A program made the position numbers and the translations under genes. A stretch of 64,000 nucleotides of DNA from Isoetes taiwanensis (taxonomy: Eukaryota; Streptophyta; Lycopodiopsida; Isoetales; Isoetaceae): positions 1,151,501 to 1,215,500 of the forward strand of contig JAJEKV010000210.1 in the NCBI GenBank assembly GCA_021234155.1, given 5' to 3'. Shown piece after piece: positions 45,301-56,749 of this stretch. Positions within the stretch are counted from its first letter, which is position 1. Each line of letters opens with the position of its first letter. Under the pieces are notes generated by a model. That model saw only the letters and a list, made by a program, of their open reading frames with translations, did no database searches and was not told where the DNA came from.

Positions 45301-45494
45301 TTGTGGACGCAGAGCATCTTCTGCCTGAACAAATTTTCTGCTAAGTACTACAAAAATGGCCCTGAAAACCCTGCTCGAGCTTCGACCCGAGGACCCCAAA
45401 AACCATGCTCGGGCTTTCTATTTTGAAGGCAAACAAGTACAATAAGTTGGCGAAGGCGGAGGAATATGAAAGGCACAATCCTTGGAAGGCTTGG

Positions 45495-45521
45495 TTTTTC
45501 TCGACTATGAAGTCGAGAAAG
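45495..45521. repeat. Isolated copy of the 14-kb palindrome core
   Basis: TTTTTCTCGACT is followed after a four-base spacer by AGTCGAGAAA, the same dyad that builds the array at 14.0-14.5 kb. Confidence 0.7.
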
Positions 45522-46139
45522 GTTTTTTATGGAGTATTAATTTAATTCATGTTTAAATTAATTAATTATTTAATATATTTTAATATTAATCTATTGATTA
45601 TATTTTAAGCCTATTTTTGGGGTTGGCCACCCCTCCCTCCCCATAACCCCCTTTGCCTCTCTATACCCCTTTAACCCTTTGCCCTCTCTCTTTACCCCTT
45701 TCATTGCCCCTCTTCCCCCCTTTCTTTGCCCCTTTGCCCACTCCATTTGCCCCTCAATCGACCCTGTTCCCCATTTTTTTTCTTTGTAGATATTGTTCTT
45801 TTCTCGGATTGTTTTTTGTAAACTTTGGTTCTTGCTTTATCATGAAAAACCTAGTGGTGATTCAATGCCAAGTTACTTACTTTTGCACGAGTCCCATTTT
45901 ACTGCTCCAAACGTCAGAATGTGACCCATTTTAATTACATGCGACTTTGCTAGGGGTTATATTAATGATGAACCCCGACGTAGTAGAACTTTCTGTTGTT
46001 ATATGTTCACTATGGTCCATTCGACGCAACCTGATATGGATAGTATATGTAGGTGTCTACTAGGCTTAGCTATATGGTGACTTCTTAATATGGACCTTCG
46101 CAATCTCTTTGCTCCAACTCTTCCATGATTATCCAAATC

Positions 46140-46226
46140 TGCACACAATTGTCTCTGCACACAAAGGAGTATAAACAGTCCTTGCACACAATTGTCCCTG
46201 CACACGAAGGAGTATAAACATTCCTA
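46140..46226. repeat. 43-bp tandem duplication
   Basis: GCACACAATTGTC(T/C)CTGCACAC, GAAGGAGTATAAACA and TCCT recur with a 43-bp period starting at 46141 and 46184, with a few differences. Confidence 0.85.
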
Positions 46227-47240
46227 GGTTTAAAGGGAGAGAAAATGGAGCACTGTAAGAAAAGCTTTTCATTGGAATAAAAGGGATTATGTTCTGCAAT
46301 TGTGAAGTGGGGGGGATATTACATATGGTTTTGCTTGGTTTAGGGCAGTATTCATATGGCAAAATAGTATTTTGCTGATGTCAGTAAATGGGTTTTGAGT
46401 TTCCTTGTGTTTGGGATTTTTTCTTGTTATAGCTCTATCTTTTCATGGAAAGTAGGGTTTCTGCCGTTTCTGTGCATGAGGGCAGGGCGACATGGCCTTG
46501 GTGGCCTTCTTCTAGCGAAGCTCATGCCGGACTGCTTGGCCATGGCGGCCTCCTTGTGGCAAAATGATAGCTGACTGCATGCCTGGCCCGAGAAGATAGT
46601 GGTGTAATTTCATTGCTTGGCCCCAAAGGACGATGCTGGCAGAGTTGTTCTGGTGGATTTGTTGTTGCATGCTTCTTGCATCTTCCAGCAATTTGCAGGG
46701 CGACGGAATCATGTTGTTTGCGGTTTTCTTTGCAAGAGGAGTTCATGGCAGGGCATGAAGAGTGTGTGCTGGATCACATAAGAAACCACATCTTTTTTTT
46801 TTTTCATTGTTATAGTTTCAATTTTATGATGGCAGGGTAAATCGATGCCCTCTGTGCCAAAACCTGTAACATGGAATCGGATTTACAGGGATGGGTAAAT
46901 CATTCCCAAAAATGCCTCGTGCTCTGCTGGTTTTGGTTTCACGATGGCTAGATAAATTGATGCCTTATGTTCCACAAGGGGATTTCTGTGTTATAGTGGA
47001 TGGATAAGTGGATGCCCTATGTTCTATAAGATAACGGGAGCGAAGAAATCCAAGTTTATGGTGAACGGGCTACTGTGTTTTACATCAAATTGTTGTTACG
47101 CATTGTTTTTCAAACTTATTTTGCATGTCTCTGAGCTATTCTGATCTAATTTGAAGCATCGTTACTTTTTATGTCTCTGTTTTGCAGATTCCTCTGGTAT
47201 GGAGCTAATGGCAGACACAGCTTGAGTTTTTGTTGTGTTA

Positions 47241-47310
47241 TGTAGAATGGCAAGGCATTGGTACTGCCGTCTCTTGGCAGGGGGTTCAAATCCCCAATTG
47301 TCTTGCTGAA
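47241..47310 (+). mobile_element. Candidate tRNA-derived SINE head (Pol III A and B boxes)
   Basis: TGGCAAGGCATTGG at 47248-47261 resembles an A box (TRGCNNAGYNGG), and GGTTCAAATCC at 47283-47293 is a good B box (GGTTCRANNCC) in a 5'-AGGGGGTTCAAATCCCC hairpin like a tRNA T arm. The box starts are 35 bp apart, which suits a tRNA-type internal promoter. A complete cloverleaf cannot be folded because the 5' acceptor stem does not match TGTCTTGCT. Plant SINEs start with such tRNA-like heads. The 3' end and target duplication were not located. Confidence 0.4.
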
Positions 47311-48237
47311 GCTGCAGTATGTTGGCAAATAAATGTTGTGTGGATGTCTTTGTGAAATAGATTCATGATATGCTGCTGGGTGCTGCAGTGCAGCCTCCCT
47401 CTATTGCAATTTGTTTTCACATGTTTTTCTATGTTAGAAGTGGGCAATGTTCAACATGAATGGAGTTCCTTTAATCTGTGTAGTTGGTGTTAAGCGCTCA
47501 GTATGTACGTGTTTGACTTCAATAGATTACATTGTAGTGCACCTTAGGATGAGGTGGAAATTGGGGTTTGACCCCATCTTGACTTCCAAGGGACGGCCAC
47601 ATGTTGTGCATTGGGGATATGCCATGGAATATTCTGATATCAGTGGTTGAGATCGAGCGATTCCCAAGCCTGAAATCTGCAACAACTAACAGATTCTAAA
47701 AGCTGCAAGAAATCTCAAGAGATTAGTGAACTTTGCAAAAAATCAAGCAAAAAATGGCCAATTACCTTTGAAAGAACCGTTGCACAAGCTTCTTGTCAAA
47801 AGAATGAAAAAAAATGAAATGGGCCCTCTTCGGCTTAAAGAAAGTTCGTTGCTTGAACAAAGGCGAGCCTCGAGATTTTTTGAAGGAAAAATAAAGAAAA
47901 TGTTGAATTTCTTGATTAGGCGGCACTCATTATTTTTGGGCCTAATTGTTGAATTTTCTTGATTAGGCGGCACTCATTATTTTTGGGCTAATTTTCAAAC
48001 TATTTTAGGGGGAACAAAAGGGGCCAAGCTAATCTAGACACTACACCATGCTTTCACCTAATAATCCCTCTGTGAAGGCCATCCCCAAAAAGTTCTTGTA
48101 AAAATAATTTAAAAAGTTCTTTGTAAAAATAATTTATCACAACTGCAGCAAGCTTATTCTCCGCTACATGCTTCATCCAACAAAAATTTTCCACTATCGA
48201 GCCTGTCAATAAAAATCTTGGAAGGAGAAACTCCACG
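47311..48237. other. Intergenic DNA with two short tandem duplications
   Basis: A 46-bp tandem pair lies at 47902-47994 (GTTGAATTTCTTGATTAGGC repeated at 47948) and a 25-bp pair at about 48089-48138 (AAAGTTCTTGTAAAAATAAT). A plus-strand open frame at 47726-47962 is probably chance. Confidence 0.5.
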
Positions 48238-49092
48238 CTAGACGTACTTATCCACAAGATCTGAGGACAGAGTAGATACAGAGGGAACAATATGGATCTC
48301 ATCTGCAAAATAAACTCCTCGTTCTATTGGCCAAGTTTCCCTTGGAATCCCTGAGCATGAAATGGCAATCTTAAAAGTAGCAATTCTTGACGTCTCTCTA
48401 ATTCTGTGTAGAACGGCAACCAAATTACCGACATTTTCCCTCGCAGGAATGACAATCCCGTTAAATACTGGATGTGCATGCAACAGATCTGCTACAGAAT
48501 CAGCAAATGTAGTGCGGGCTTCTGCGAAAGAGTAGACTTCAGGAATACATTCTGCTCTTGATATTTCAAGGTATATATGTTGTTCCTCTAAATACAATTC
48601 ATTCTCTTCAATCTCCGAGTACGACCTTATTTCTAGGATACTTAGGACGGATCTTGAATGCCCAGGTTGAGACTTGAGGATTCGTATGAAAGTATCCTTG
48701 TCTTGTGAACTTGCAAATTCAAGTCCAAAATAATTATCCTCAGCTAAAATAATCATATGATAAATAACCTTTTCAATCATGCCGATATAGAGTATTGCAT
48801 CCGTAATGATCTCTCTAAAGTCACCTGTGCTACCCAAAAAAACAAAGGCGTCTTTTCCATGGCAAAGATTGATGAGTTGCAGGCCTCTTTTCAAAACTGT
48901 GGACAGTTCTTCCACCACTTTGCCCAGCTTCCAACCTTCTTCACCACATAGATAAGTCCATAAATCCACATATTTTTGGATGCAAGCTGCCAATAAACTT
49001 AGCCTGGAACATTGTTCCATGTTTATCGTTCCCAGATCTTTTGTCGTCACAGCTTCAACGATCTCCTTGGATAAAGTAGCCAATCGTTTCAT
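48238..49092 (-). CDS. Unidentified 284-residue protein with a helical N-terminal domain
   Basis: This is the longest host-like open frame in the window. I start it at the ATG at 49092 (MKRLATLSKEIVEAV) because TTTACTTTGCAG just upstream looks like a splice acceptor; the frame stays open 30 codons further without a convincing start. Residues about 20-125 look like a four-helix bundle (SRLSLLAACIQKYVDLWTYL, VVEELSTVLKRGLQLINLCH, STGDFREIITDAILYIGMIE), loosely like the HeLo/MCAfunc-type N-terminal domains of plant MLKL-like and related proteins. The second half, ending GVYFADEIHIVPSVSTLSSD, is not recognised. GATAA|GTACGTC just before the stop at 48238 is a strong donor, so the gene may continue leftward. 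No kinase or NB-ARC motif is present. Partial gene or remnant are both possible; the family guess is weak. Confidence 0.45.
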   Translation of the reverse strand: MKRLATLSKEIVEAVTTKDLGTINMEQCSRLSLLAACIQKYVDLWTYLCGEEGWKLGKVVEELSTVLKRGLQLINLCHGKDAFVFLGSTGDFREIITDAILYIGMIEKVIYHMIILAEDNYFGLEFASSQDKDTFIRILKSQPGHSRSVLSILEIRSYSEIEENELYLEEQHIYLEISRAECIPEVYSFAEARTTFADSVADLLHAHPVFNGIVIPARENVGNLVAVLHRIRETSRIATFKIAISCSGIPRETWPIERGVYFADEIHIVPSVSTLSSDLVDKYV

Positions 49093-50336
49093 TGGTAGAT
49101 CTTTTCTGCAAAGTAAAATCCAATGCAAAACGAAATTAACAAGGAGCCTGCAAAATCTTTTATAACCTGAGCACTGATTCAAATGGTTCCCTTGCTCTGT
49201 AGATTACTGTGCATAGGAAGACAGAATAGAAACTACAAAGTGGGCTTCGAGGAAATCAGAGACTGTGACCAAACGAGCACAACCCAACAACACACATTTA
49301 GCATGGACAAAGTTTTTAAACCCAATCGAAAATTTTCCTACTCTTTCATCAAATAGCCAGATATTTTCAGTTCCCAGTCGGAATTTTGTATTACTCTTAT
49401 ACAAATATGCATAAAAATCTACTGGAATTTTTCCTGCAATGCACTAACTCAACCGGAAATTCTTAGTTTCAACCGGAACAAACCTTCTATACCCCGGAAT
49501 TTGCCCAACAGTGACATTTAGTAAGAAAAGCCCAACTGCATAAAGTGGAGTCCACGTCACTGTCACTGGTGACCGTACAAATTTTTGGCTAGTTGGCATC
49601 TCCCGGTTGGCTTAAGGTTTGTCCTAGACGGCACAGACGTGGCCCTTAGTGGCATTTGCCCTATTCACGAATCGCATCCCTGACTTTTGCAGAGAAATTA
49701 CCTATTGTCGACCAGTGTGGGACAAACTCTAAAAACCCAACAAGTATGTTTCCTATATAATTTATGCTAGGCGGAAGGGGGCTATAAAAACTTAGATTTC
49801 ATCCGGAAAAATATAAAGAAACCCACGGATTTTGACCAGAAAACTTCCTGGAATTTTTTTTCTCTATCGGAAATTCTTGATTTCAACAGGTAGGATGCTA
49901 GTGTTCCTAGGAACTCGCACACACTGTTCTCGACTATGGCGAGAGGAACAGCTTCGACGGTTATAGCTGTTTTGCCTTTTGGCACCTCCCAAAACCATGG
50001 TTCTATGCTTTTATCAAATTTGTTTGAGGATTAAGCCCCAATACCATGGTTCTTGAGAGTTTTTGTGCAACTTCCCTCCAATTTTGAATGAGGCCCTCTA
50101 GTTTTGAATGATCCTCATGCATTTGTGGTGTCTATTTGGCATGATTTGGGTAGCAAATCCTTAGGATCCTTGACATGGCCAGTTCTAGACCATTGATGGT
50201 TTGATTCCTTGCTTTTTTGCTGCATTAGAATTAGAGGTAAGCTTTCAGACTTTTAGTCTAATTTAATTTCTTCAAGCATAAACTTTAAGTTATATTTCTT
50301 GGTTGCTTTTGCAATTTTGTTTTTCTTTTTTATGTA
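49093..50336. other. Intergenic DNA upstream of the 284-residue frame
   Basis: A minus-strand frame at 49204-49404 and another at 49782-49985 have no recognisable motif. If the acceptor near 49105 is used, an upstream exon of the 284-residue frame should lie in this stretch, but I could not find one with good coding character. Confidence 0.3.
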
Positions 50337-50339
50337 AAT

Positions 50340-50520
50340 GAATCTTAGAAATAATAGAGTTTTCAGATTTGCTCCTGAGAGCAATGCAGAAGTTGAAGTC
50401 GCTAATGAAGCTGCTCCTACTCCTCCTACAAAGAGCAAGTTTTCCAGGCCTCTCATTGCAGCCCATAAACGTTCATCTGTTGGAAAGAAAAATGTTAGGG
50501 GAGATAAGGAATGGTCGCAG
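50340..50520 (+). other. Exon-like open stretch, unknown family
   Basis: The plus strand reads NNRVFRFAPESNAEVEVANE, AAPTPPTKSKFSRPLIAAHK and RSSVGKKNVRGDK without interruption, a basic, Pro/Ser-rich segment like the disordered part of a nuclear or cytoskeletal protein. It ends where the HD-ZIP IV-like duplicated block begins (about 50505), so two unrelated fragments may be joined here. Confidence 0.3.
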
Positions 50521-51377
50521 GAGCACATTGAAGATTTTTTCAAAGAATGATAAAAATGTTCTGCGCATCCTTCAATGCATCCTTCAAGAGGTGGGGAGGG
50601 TGATGTTTTAGCGACAATGCAAGAGAACGCCGATAAGGAGATCTATTACTCTCAAATATTGCAGGTACCTGTGACTGCTTGCAAGTTACAGGCACCGGAG
50701 GAGCGTTCCCATTCTGCAATCGGAGTTTGATTTTGCTGATATGGTGCAGGCCTAGAATTTCAATTCAGATGGATTTGAAAGCTTCTGAATACCCTAAATC
50801 AGAACTGAGTTTATCCTCTAGCAGGGTTTCATTTGTCCTCTTTTCATTTGTCATCTTCCTAGTTTTTGTCAGGCTAAAATGCATCACAGGCTAAAACGCA
50901 TCACATATGCAATAGGAATGGTGGTCTTCACAAACCGATAACTGGGACTGTGAAATTGCCGCATGAAATTGCCGTTGCTGGCTGATGGAGATACACCCTA
51001 AAAGGTGTCATTTTGAGTGCCACAATGTCCGTTTGGATTCTAGCAGCTTCAGAAGAAGTCTTTGATTTCTTATGTGACGAGCATCATAGGCACACGGTAA
51101 TTTTGAAATGCTTGCTTTATGTATTACCTAGGATGAAACTAAGGACATGATGATGACAATAGTGTGAAACAGGAATGAGTAAGTTAAGTTCTGAAAACAA
51201 GCATATATGTGTAGGTCAGTTTTCTGTTGTCAGTATTGGATCTGATCAATGCATGTCACATTTTTCCAAAGACAGTGGGACCTTTTTGCCCTTGAGTTTA
51301 CATTGGAAGAAGTTGCACGCATTAGGATTATAGCGCAAAATGTTGAGAATCAAGTATCCCTCTTGCGTTTTGCAAAT
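50505..51377 (+). pseudogene. HD-ZIP IV START-domain exons, remnant
   Basis: Three pieces on the plus strand follow the order of the START and downstream region of HD-ZIP class IV transcription factors. The first (50523-50640) matches the 12.9-kb remnant (RMIKMFCASFNASF, frame-broken). The second (51004-51096) reads GVILSATMSVWILAASEEVF then DFLCDEHHRHT, ending at a GTAATT donor; the family has GVVLSAATS.WLPV.P..VFDFLRDE..R. The third (51306-51377) reads EVARIRIIAQNVENQVSLLR, matching family VQE.A.IA.GQ..GN.VSLLR, ending at GTAAGT. No homeodomain is visible. The chromovirus at 51402 is inserted 24 bp into the last intron. Small lesions suggest a pseudogene. Confidence 0.55.
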
Positions 51378-51401
51378 GTAAGTGTCTTGTGCGATTTGAT
51401 C

Positions 51402-53076
51402 TGTGACGCTCCCTGAACATATACGACCCTCGGACGTATACATACGGGGACTTTCCCCTCCCATGGCGACCAACTCGCCATGAGCAGGGCCCTCCGTCTA
51501 TTTCGGGCCATCTATAATACGATGCCCGAAAGAAGGACACGAAGGGGTCATTCGGCCCACGCCTTCAATGGGGCTCCTACGTCGCGGAAGCATGAATACA
51601 AGGGTTAGCACACAGCATAAATCACATATAAATAACCACCACGACGGGTGGCATATCCATCCAAATACCAATGGCAAAGAATATGCATCTAAACCTAATA
51701 AAACACCCCAAACCCATGGTTCTACCCCGGCCCGGACTCAAATTGAGGATCGACCGACGGCTAGGGCCTCAAGAGATCAGCAGGCTGTAATCTTGACATG
51801 GCATTGGCGGCATAGAACATTGGCTAGGGTTGTCCACTCCATCCCCCTCATGTGCACACTTTGCGGATGGGTCAATTCACGCTATGGCGCCGCTATAACC
51901 TTCCGGGGAGCCTTGGGCTCGAGGCATCACCCGCTGGAGCCTACTCCGTGGTTCATGAAGCCCCGTCCAGATGAGGCAGGTCGGGGAAGCGCCCCCTTCC
52001 GTAATCACGGTGGCTCCATGGGCGAAGCTAGAGAATACGTGCGCATCGACACCCCCGCATCCCACCCACTTACTCGCCCCTAAATCTACTCAAAGTGCAA
52101 AGGTGCCCCATACGGGTCACACCTTCCCACCGGGGAGTAAATCGGACCCATGCCGGCCCACGTGGCCGGGCTATCGCCCAGCTCGCTATAGGAGTCCTGT
52201 GAGCCTTTTATGTTCGCGTTGCAAGACCCCACCTCCACTTCACCACTGTGTTTCCTTGTCCGGTGCTAAGCCGCATTCATAGCTTATCTATGGCCGGTGG
52301 GCTCTTGTGCACAAAGCCGCATATAACGGGATAATCTGAGGGCTCTATCTAGGAGCATACTACAATAAGTAGCCCCAGGAGGTCTCTACCCCCCTTAATT
52401 CCCCATTTCGAGTAAATAACACTAGGCTAACAACCACCAATCCATCCATTACAAGCAGAACCAGTAATCAAAATATATAGAGAGAACCTACCTTTACAAT
52501 CAAGGGTTAGTTCCAATGAAGTAACACAAAAGAGAGAATAGACCAACAACCCAAACAAGTGGTGCCCAGGGCGCTTATCCTAGAATTCACAACTACACTA
52601 GCCACCCACGTGTTTCGCGGCTCGACCCATTGTCGTTGGGGATCTCCATCTTCTTGATCTTGGTGTTCAACTTCACCACACAGTAAAAAGTACTTGGTCC
52701 GGTGGGCCCGGGATTGTGGGTAGGCTCAGCTCCTGCTCCTTCTTGGACTAATTTTGGGAGTCAATTAGCAATAGGGATCGGGGTTGACACCAATTTTGAA
52801 ATCCCCATGTCGGCCAATCAATTAGGGGCGGTGCCTTCCCAAAGCATTTATTGGTCTAATTAACTCATTTAATATTAATCCCTAGATTATAGGTTATTAT
52901 CCTTAATGATTAAATTAGCATAGCTAATTTAATCCCTTCTAGGTCAACCCCCCTATGTTACAATACCCCATGATGGCGTACCTTTATCGGGTGACGTGTC
53001 AGTACATTTATAGGTATACCGTATAATTACCATATAAATACGTTACGTATACCGTATAAATACGTGGAACGTCACA
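51402..53076 (-). mobile_element. 3' LTR of the chromovirus
   Basis: It begins TGTGACGCTCCC and ends AACGTCACA on the plus strand; ends are complementary over about 8 bp, as usual for LTRs. It is about 1.67 kb and matches 62882-64000 and the solo LTR at 7.16-9.14 kb. Beyond it lies a polypurine tract and then minus-strand pol, so it is the 3' LTR. Confidence 0.85.
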
Positions 53077-53089
53077 TTCTCCCCTCCTT
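53077..53089 (-). promoter_or_regulatory. Polypurine tract of the chromovirus
   Basis: On the minus strand AAGGAGGGGAGAA directly precedes the LTR start TGTGACG. Confidence 0.75.
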
Positions 53090-53700
53090 AAAAAAATGAT
53101 GTTGTCCTCAGCATTGGGGTTAATTAATCAGAGACAGTTAGCTACGAAAACTGAATTAAGAAGAATATACTTAAGAAAGGGAGATAACTTATTATTTCAA
53201 ACAGTAAAGCATTGAAGTTGAGAATAACAAAGTGTCAGCACCAAGGTGCATTTTACAAACTTATCAACAGACGAAGTTCAAGGACCGAGTCTGATTTTAA
53301 AACATCATAGACGACGAAAATAAGACATGTAAAACAAGCGAATCGGAAAAGTCGGGTCATCAGCAACCCTCTATACACGGCAGGCAAAGTCAACGCATCG
53401 CTTTCACCGCCCGCATACATGTCAATATATCATTTTCACAATTCAAAATAATTAGGTTGTGGTTGAAGGGTCCACCCCCTAGAAGAAATGAAAGAAAATT
53501 TATCTACAAGGAACCTATCATGCCTATGGTTCGCAATTCATTGCGGCGTAAAGAAGTTCATGCTTTACAAAGCAGTTCGTGGTCGCGGTTCACATTGACA
53601 AAGAAACCACGCCCTAAGGAACACGGAAGGTGATCCCATCATCGATAATCGTTGTTAACCACGATGCATCTACCCGCTACTAATTCTCGTGAATTAAGTC
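53090..53700. other. Noncoding 3' region of the chromovirus
   Basis: Between the chromodomain and the polypurine tract I see no coding sequence. It is AT-rich compared with pol. Confidence 0.5.
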
Positions 53701-53707
53701 TTCAAGC

Positions 53708-53890
53708 TTACCGGGAGCGGGTTGATAGCATCGATTGATGGTGCGCCTTGAGATTTACGCATGAAATCGGGTAGTGCTTCTCAAGATCTGTTTGCATCAC
53801 CCACGTAGCATCCTCCACCGGCAAGTGCTTCCACTTGACCAAGTATTGTAGCATTTGAGTCCTCCCGTCCGTTTTTATAAGCTCGATCAA
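53708..53890 (-). pseudogene. Chromodomain at the integrase C-terminus
   Basis: The minus strand reads LQYLVKWKHLPVEDATWV followed by LEKHYP. YLVKWK.LP...ATWE is the hallmark of chromodomains fused to chromovirus integrases, where they guide insertion toward particular chromatin. The usual Glu after TW is Val here. Confidence 0.85.
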
Positions 53891-54159
53891 GAAGAGTTTC
53901 AGGTATTATCTCTAGCTGCTCCTCCGGTCATTTCCGTGAGAGTTGGTGTTTCAAAACCTCCTCTGGATCAGGGTATGCTGCTTTAGAAGACTCACATGAA
54001 AACCTTGTGGATCTTTAAGCGGGGGTGGCAAGTCCGGTGATATGCTTGCTCCCCAATACGCTCATTGATTTTGAACGGTCCAGCCCATCCGGTGCCAACT
54101 TCTTGCAATTACCAATCTTAAGCTTGGCTTGTTTTTACTTTAATCTTAAGCCAAACCGA

Positions 54160-55000
54160 TTAAGCCCACGGAAGACTCGTGGGGTCCAGGCTTATCTCGC
54201 TACACTCTTTTTTGACGAGCGTCAGCCTAGCAAGTAACCACGCACCTCGTCGACCAAAGCTTGCATCTCCGGGGAGGAGTTGTTGAGAAACCTCCACTTC
54301 GACACGGGGTTGTGCCATGTGTCGAGTAAGGCATTGATAACCATAATTTATCATGAAAGGAGACATTCGGAAGACTCCGTTTTCATCTTCATTATAGGCA
54401 AACTCTACTAGATAAATATAGTCACCCATTGGGATTGCTTACTCCACACATAACTTCAGTAGCATATCCTCTATGATACGGTTGCCTGGTCTGGCCCAAC
54501 CATCCGTCATGCGAGGATGATATGCGGTACTCATAGCAAGCTTGGTGCGGATGGTGGTGAAGAAATCCTTCCGTAATGCACTTACAAATTTGGGATCCCT
54601 CGCCGGATACAATAACCCGTGGCATTCCGGCAACCCAAGATCTCCTTTGGCGAAAAGCAAGGCGGTGTCGAAGGCGTGTCGGTGGTATTATGGCAAGAAG
54701 TGAGCCATTTTTGATAATTTGTCGACGACCACCATTAGTGCATCATAGCCACGGAGAGTTCTTGGAAGGCCCACAATGAAATCCATGGTTATTACTTCCC
54801 ATTTTGCGTGGGGGCACATCCAAAGGCTGCAGCTCCGAACTCTTAGTTGCTCCGCCTTTGGTTTGTCGACACACTTGACACCGCTTAATGTATCTAGCAA
54901 TATCTTTCTTCATGGAAGGCCAAAAGTAACTAGAGCGGATTTTAAAATAGGTCTTCATAAAACCCCCAAGATGTCGGCTATAGGGTCAGCAGCGGTGTCA
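54160..55000 (-). pseudogene. Integrase of the chromovirus
   Basis: In order on the minus strand: the HHCC zinc region with [20 protein letters not shown] near 54900; the core start [20 protein letters not shown] and [12 protein letters not shown] near 54790-54690; DPKFVSALRKDFFTTIRTKL and AMSTAYHP near 54600-54540; and YIYLVEFAYNE with MSPFMINYGY near 54420-54340. Core aspartates are present. The pieces occupy different frames. Confidence 0.8.
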
Positions 55001-55189
55001 TGGAGGATTAACTTACGCACTCGAAGTCCGAGGTACACACAACTTATCCTTTGTGATACAACAAATTGCCCTCTTTCTTTATATGAACGGAAAGAAAAGC
55101 GTTCTTTATCTGTCGTGCTTCCTTACTCAAACCAGTTCGCATTTCACCGGAACTCGGGATCCGTGGCCAAGGTCTCACGTTCTATCTGT

Positions 55190-56340
55190 TTCCCAAACTC
55201 ACCGGGTGAGTGTAGAAATTGCATCGTGACAATGCATCCAAGAACCACATTGTGCTTTTGGGCTTATACATGATGTCAAAATCATATTCTTCAAGAAATT
55301 CCATCCATCTCCTCCGACGGAGGTTGAGGTTGGGTTGGGTGGATAAATAACGGAGACTTTGGTGATCCGTGGTCCAATCGGAATCTTCTCCCAAGGAGGT
55401 AGTGTGTCTCCATATTCGAAGAAAGCCAACAAATGCAGACTAACAACTCCACGATCATGGGTAGGACCGCCGTTCGGCTCTCGCGTTCATCTTCTTTGAA
55501 TCATAGGCAATAACCCTGCCTTCTTGCATCAGGACTCCACCAGTGGCAATTTGACTGGCATCTGTGGCCACTAGTTTATCCTTGTCAGGATCGGGCAACG
55601 TGAGAACGGGTGCTGACGTTAAGGCATCTTTAAGCTGCTGGAAATTTCCCTGAACCTTAGTCTTCCAGTGCTCCATCCAATCCTTCACCTTCTCATGCTT
55701 TGTAAGGTTTGTAAGAGGTGCTGCAATCCTTGCAAAATCCTTTACAAACTTTCGATAGTATCCCGCTAATCCCAAGAAACTTGGACCTCGGGAGACATTT
55801 TCCGGAATAGGCCATTCCCTTACGGCCTCTATTTTTGCTGGATCTATAGCAATTCCCTCTGCAGAAATGATATGGCCCAAATAGTCAACCTTTGGAGTGG
55901 CAAACTTGCACTTAGAGAACTTGGCAAATAGCTGATGACGTCTTAACTTTTGTAGGGCCAATTTAAGATGTTTCTCATGCTCTTCTAGAGTCTTACTGTA
56001 GATGAGAATGTCGTCAAAGAAAATGACAACAAAATCATCCAAGTATTGTCGGAAAACATCGTTCATCAACCGCATAAACGTTGCGGGGGCATTAGTTAAT
56101 CCGAAAGGCATAACGGTAAACTCATAATGCCCATATCTAGTGCGAAAAGCAGATTTATGGATGTCCTCCTCTTTAATCCTTATCTGATGATATCCCGAGC
56201 GAAGGTCAATCTTTGAAAAATATTTGGCCCCTTGCAACTGATCCATTAGATCATCTGCTCTTGGCAAAGCATAGCGGTTTTTGATGGTATGCTTGTTGAG
56301 TTGCCGATAATCAATACACATTCTCAAGGAGCCGTCCTTT
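55190..56340 (-). pseudogene. Reverse transcriptase and RNase H of the chromovirus
   Basis: An uninterrupted block from about 56327 to 55455 carries the RT palm: [36 protein letters not shown], the catalytic FFDDILIYS (YxDD-type box with Phe at the first position), and [17 protein letters not shown]. It runs into RNase H ([20 protein letters not shown]). A frameshift follows, and RNase H ends near 55190 with TTDHQSLRYL, RRRRWMEFLEEYDFDI and the final D-LSR motif. RT itself looks intact. Confidence 0.9.
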
Positions 56341-56749
56341 TTCTTTACAAAAAGAATAGGGCCAAAGGGCTTAAACGCTAGGGTCGAATAAAACCTAGGT
56401 TTAGTAGCTCTCGAAGTTGCTTCTTAAGCTCTACCACCTAGGGGACTCATACGGTCTGCGGGCCTTCCGGTAGGCTTAGTGCACGGCTCTAAAGCTATCT
56501 CACATTCTACCCCTCTAAAAGGAGGAAGCTTCTGGATCTCGTCTGGGAAAAGATCGCTAAATTCATGGAGAATACTGGCAATCCCCCGTGGCAAGGTGTT
56601 GATTACTTGGTTTTGCTTAGCATCGACTCAATGGAAGCAAGTCTAATAAGGCGAGGAGCTTTTGCTTTGCAGATAGCTTTATCTAATCGGGTCGAATGGA
56701 CATAGACCGCATGATAGGGTTGAATGGTTCACCTTTTTATAGTTACACG

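Larger units (their letters stand above)
42358..47240. other. Long AT-rich intergenic stretch
   Basis: No gene is recognised. A plus-strand frame at 42482-42700 (MRDFEASLIKMAHVHSRHYR...) has no known motif. Small direct duplications occur near 43447-43520 (CGCTATACTCATACTAGC), 44137-44181 (22 bp), 45065-45140 (CAATATAGCA.TCTA.ATGATAGA) and 46141-46225. A T18 run lies at about 45258-45275 and a pyrimidine-rich tract (CCCCTTTGCCC-type) at 45620-45790. A TTTCTCGACT..AGTCGAGAAAG palindrome sits at about 45497. Confidence 0.4.

Noticed and set aside
45620-45790. Pyrimidine-rich tract as a possible intron branch or polypyrimidine region
   Set aside because: No exon follows it; it is best described as low-complexity sequence.
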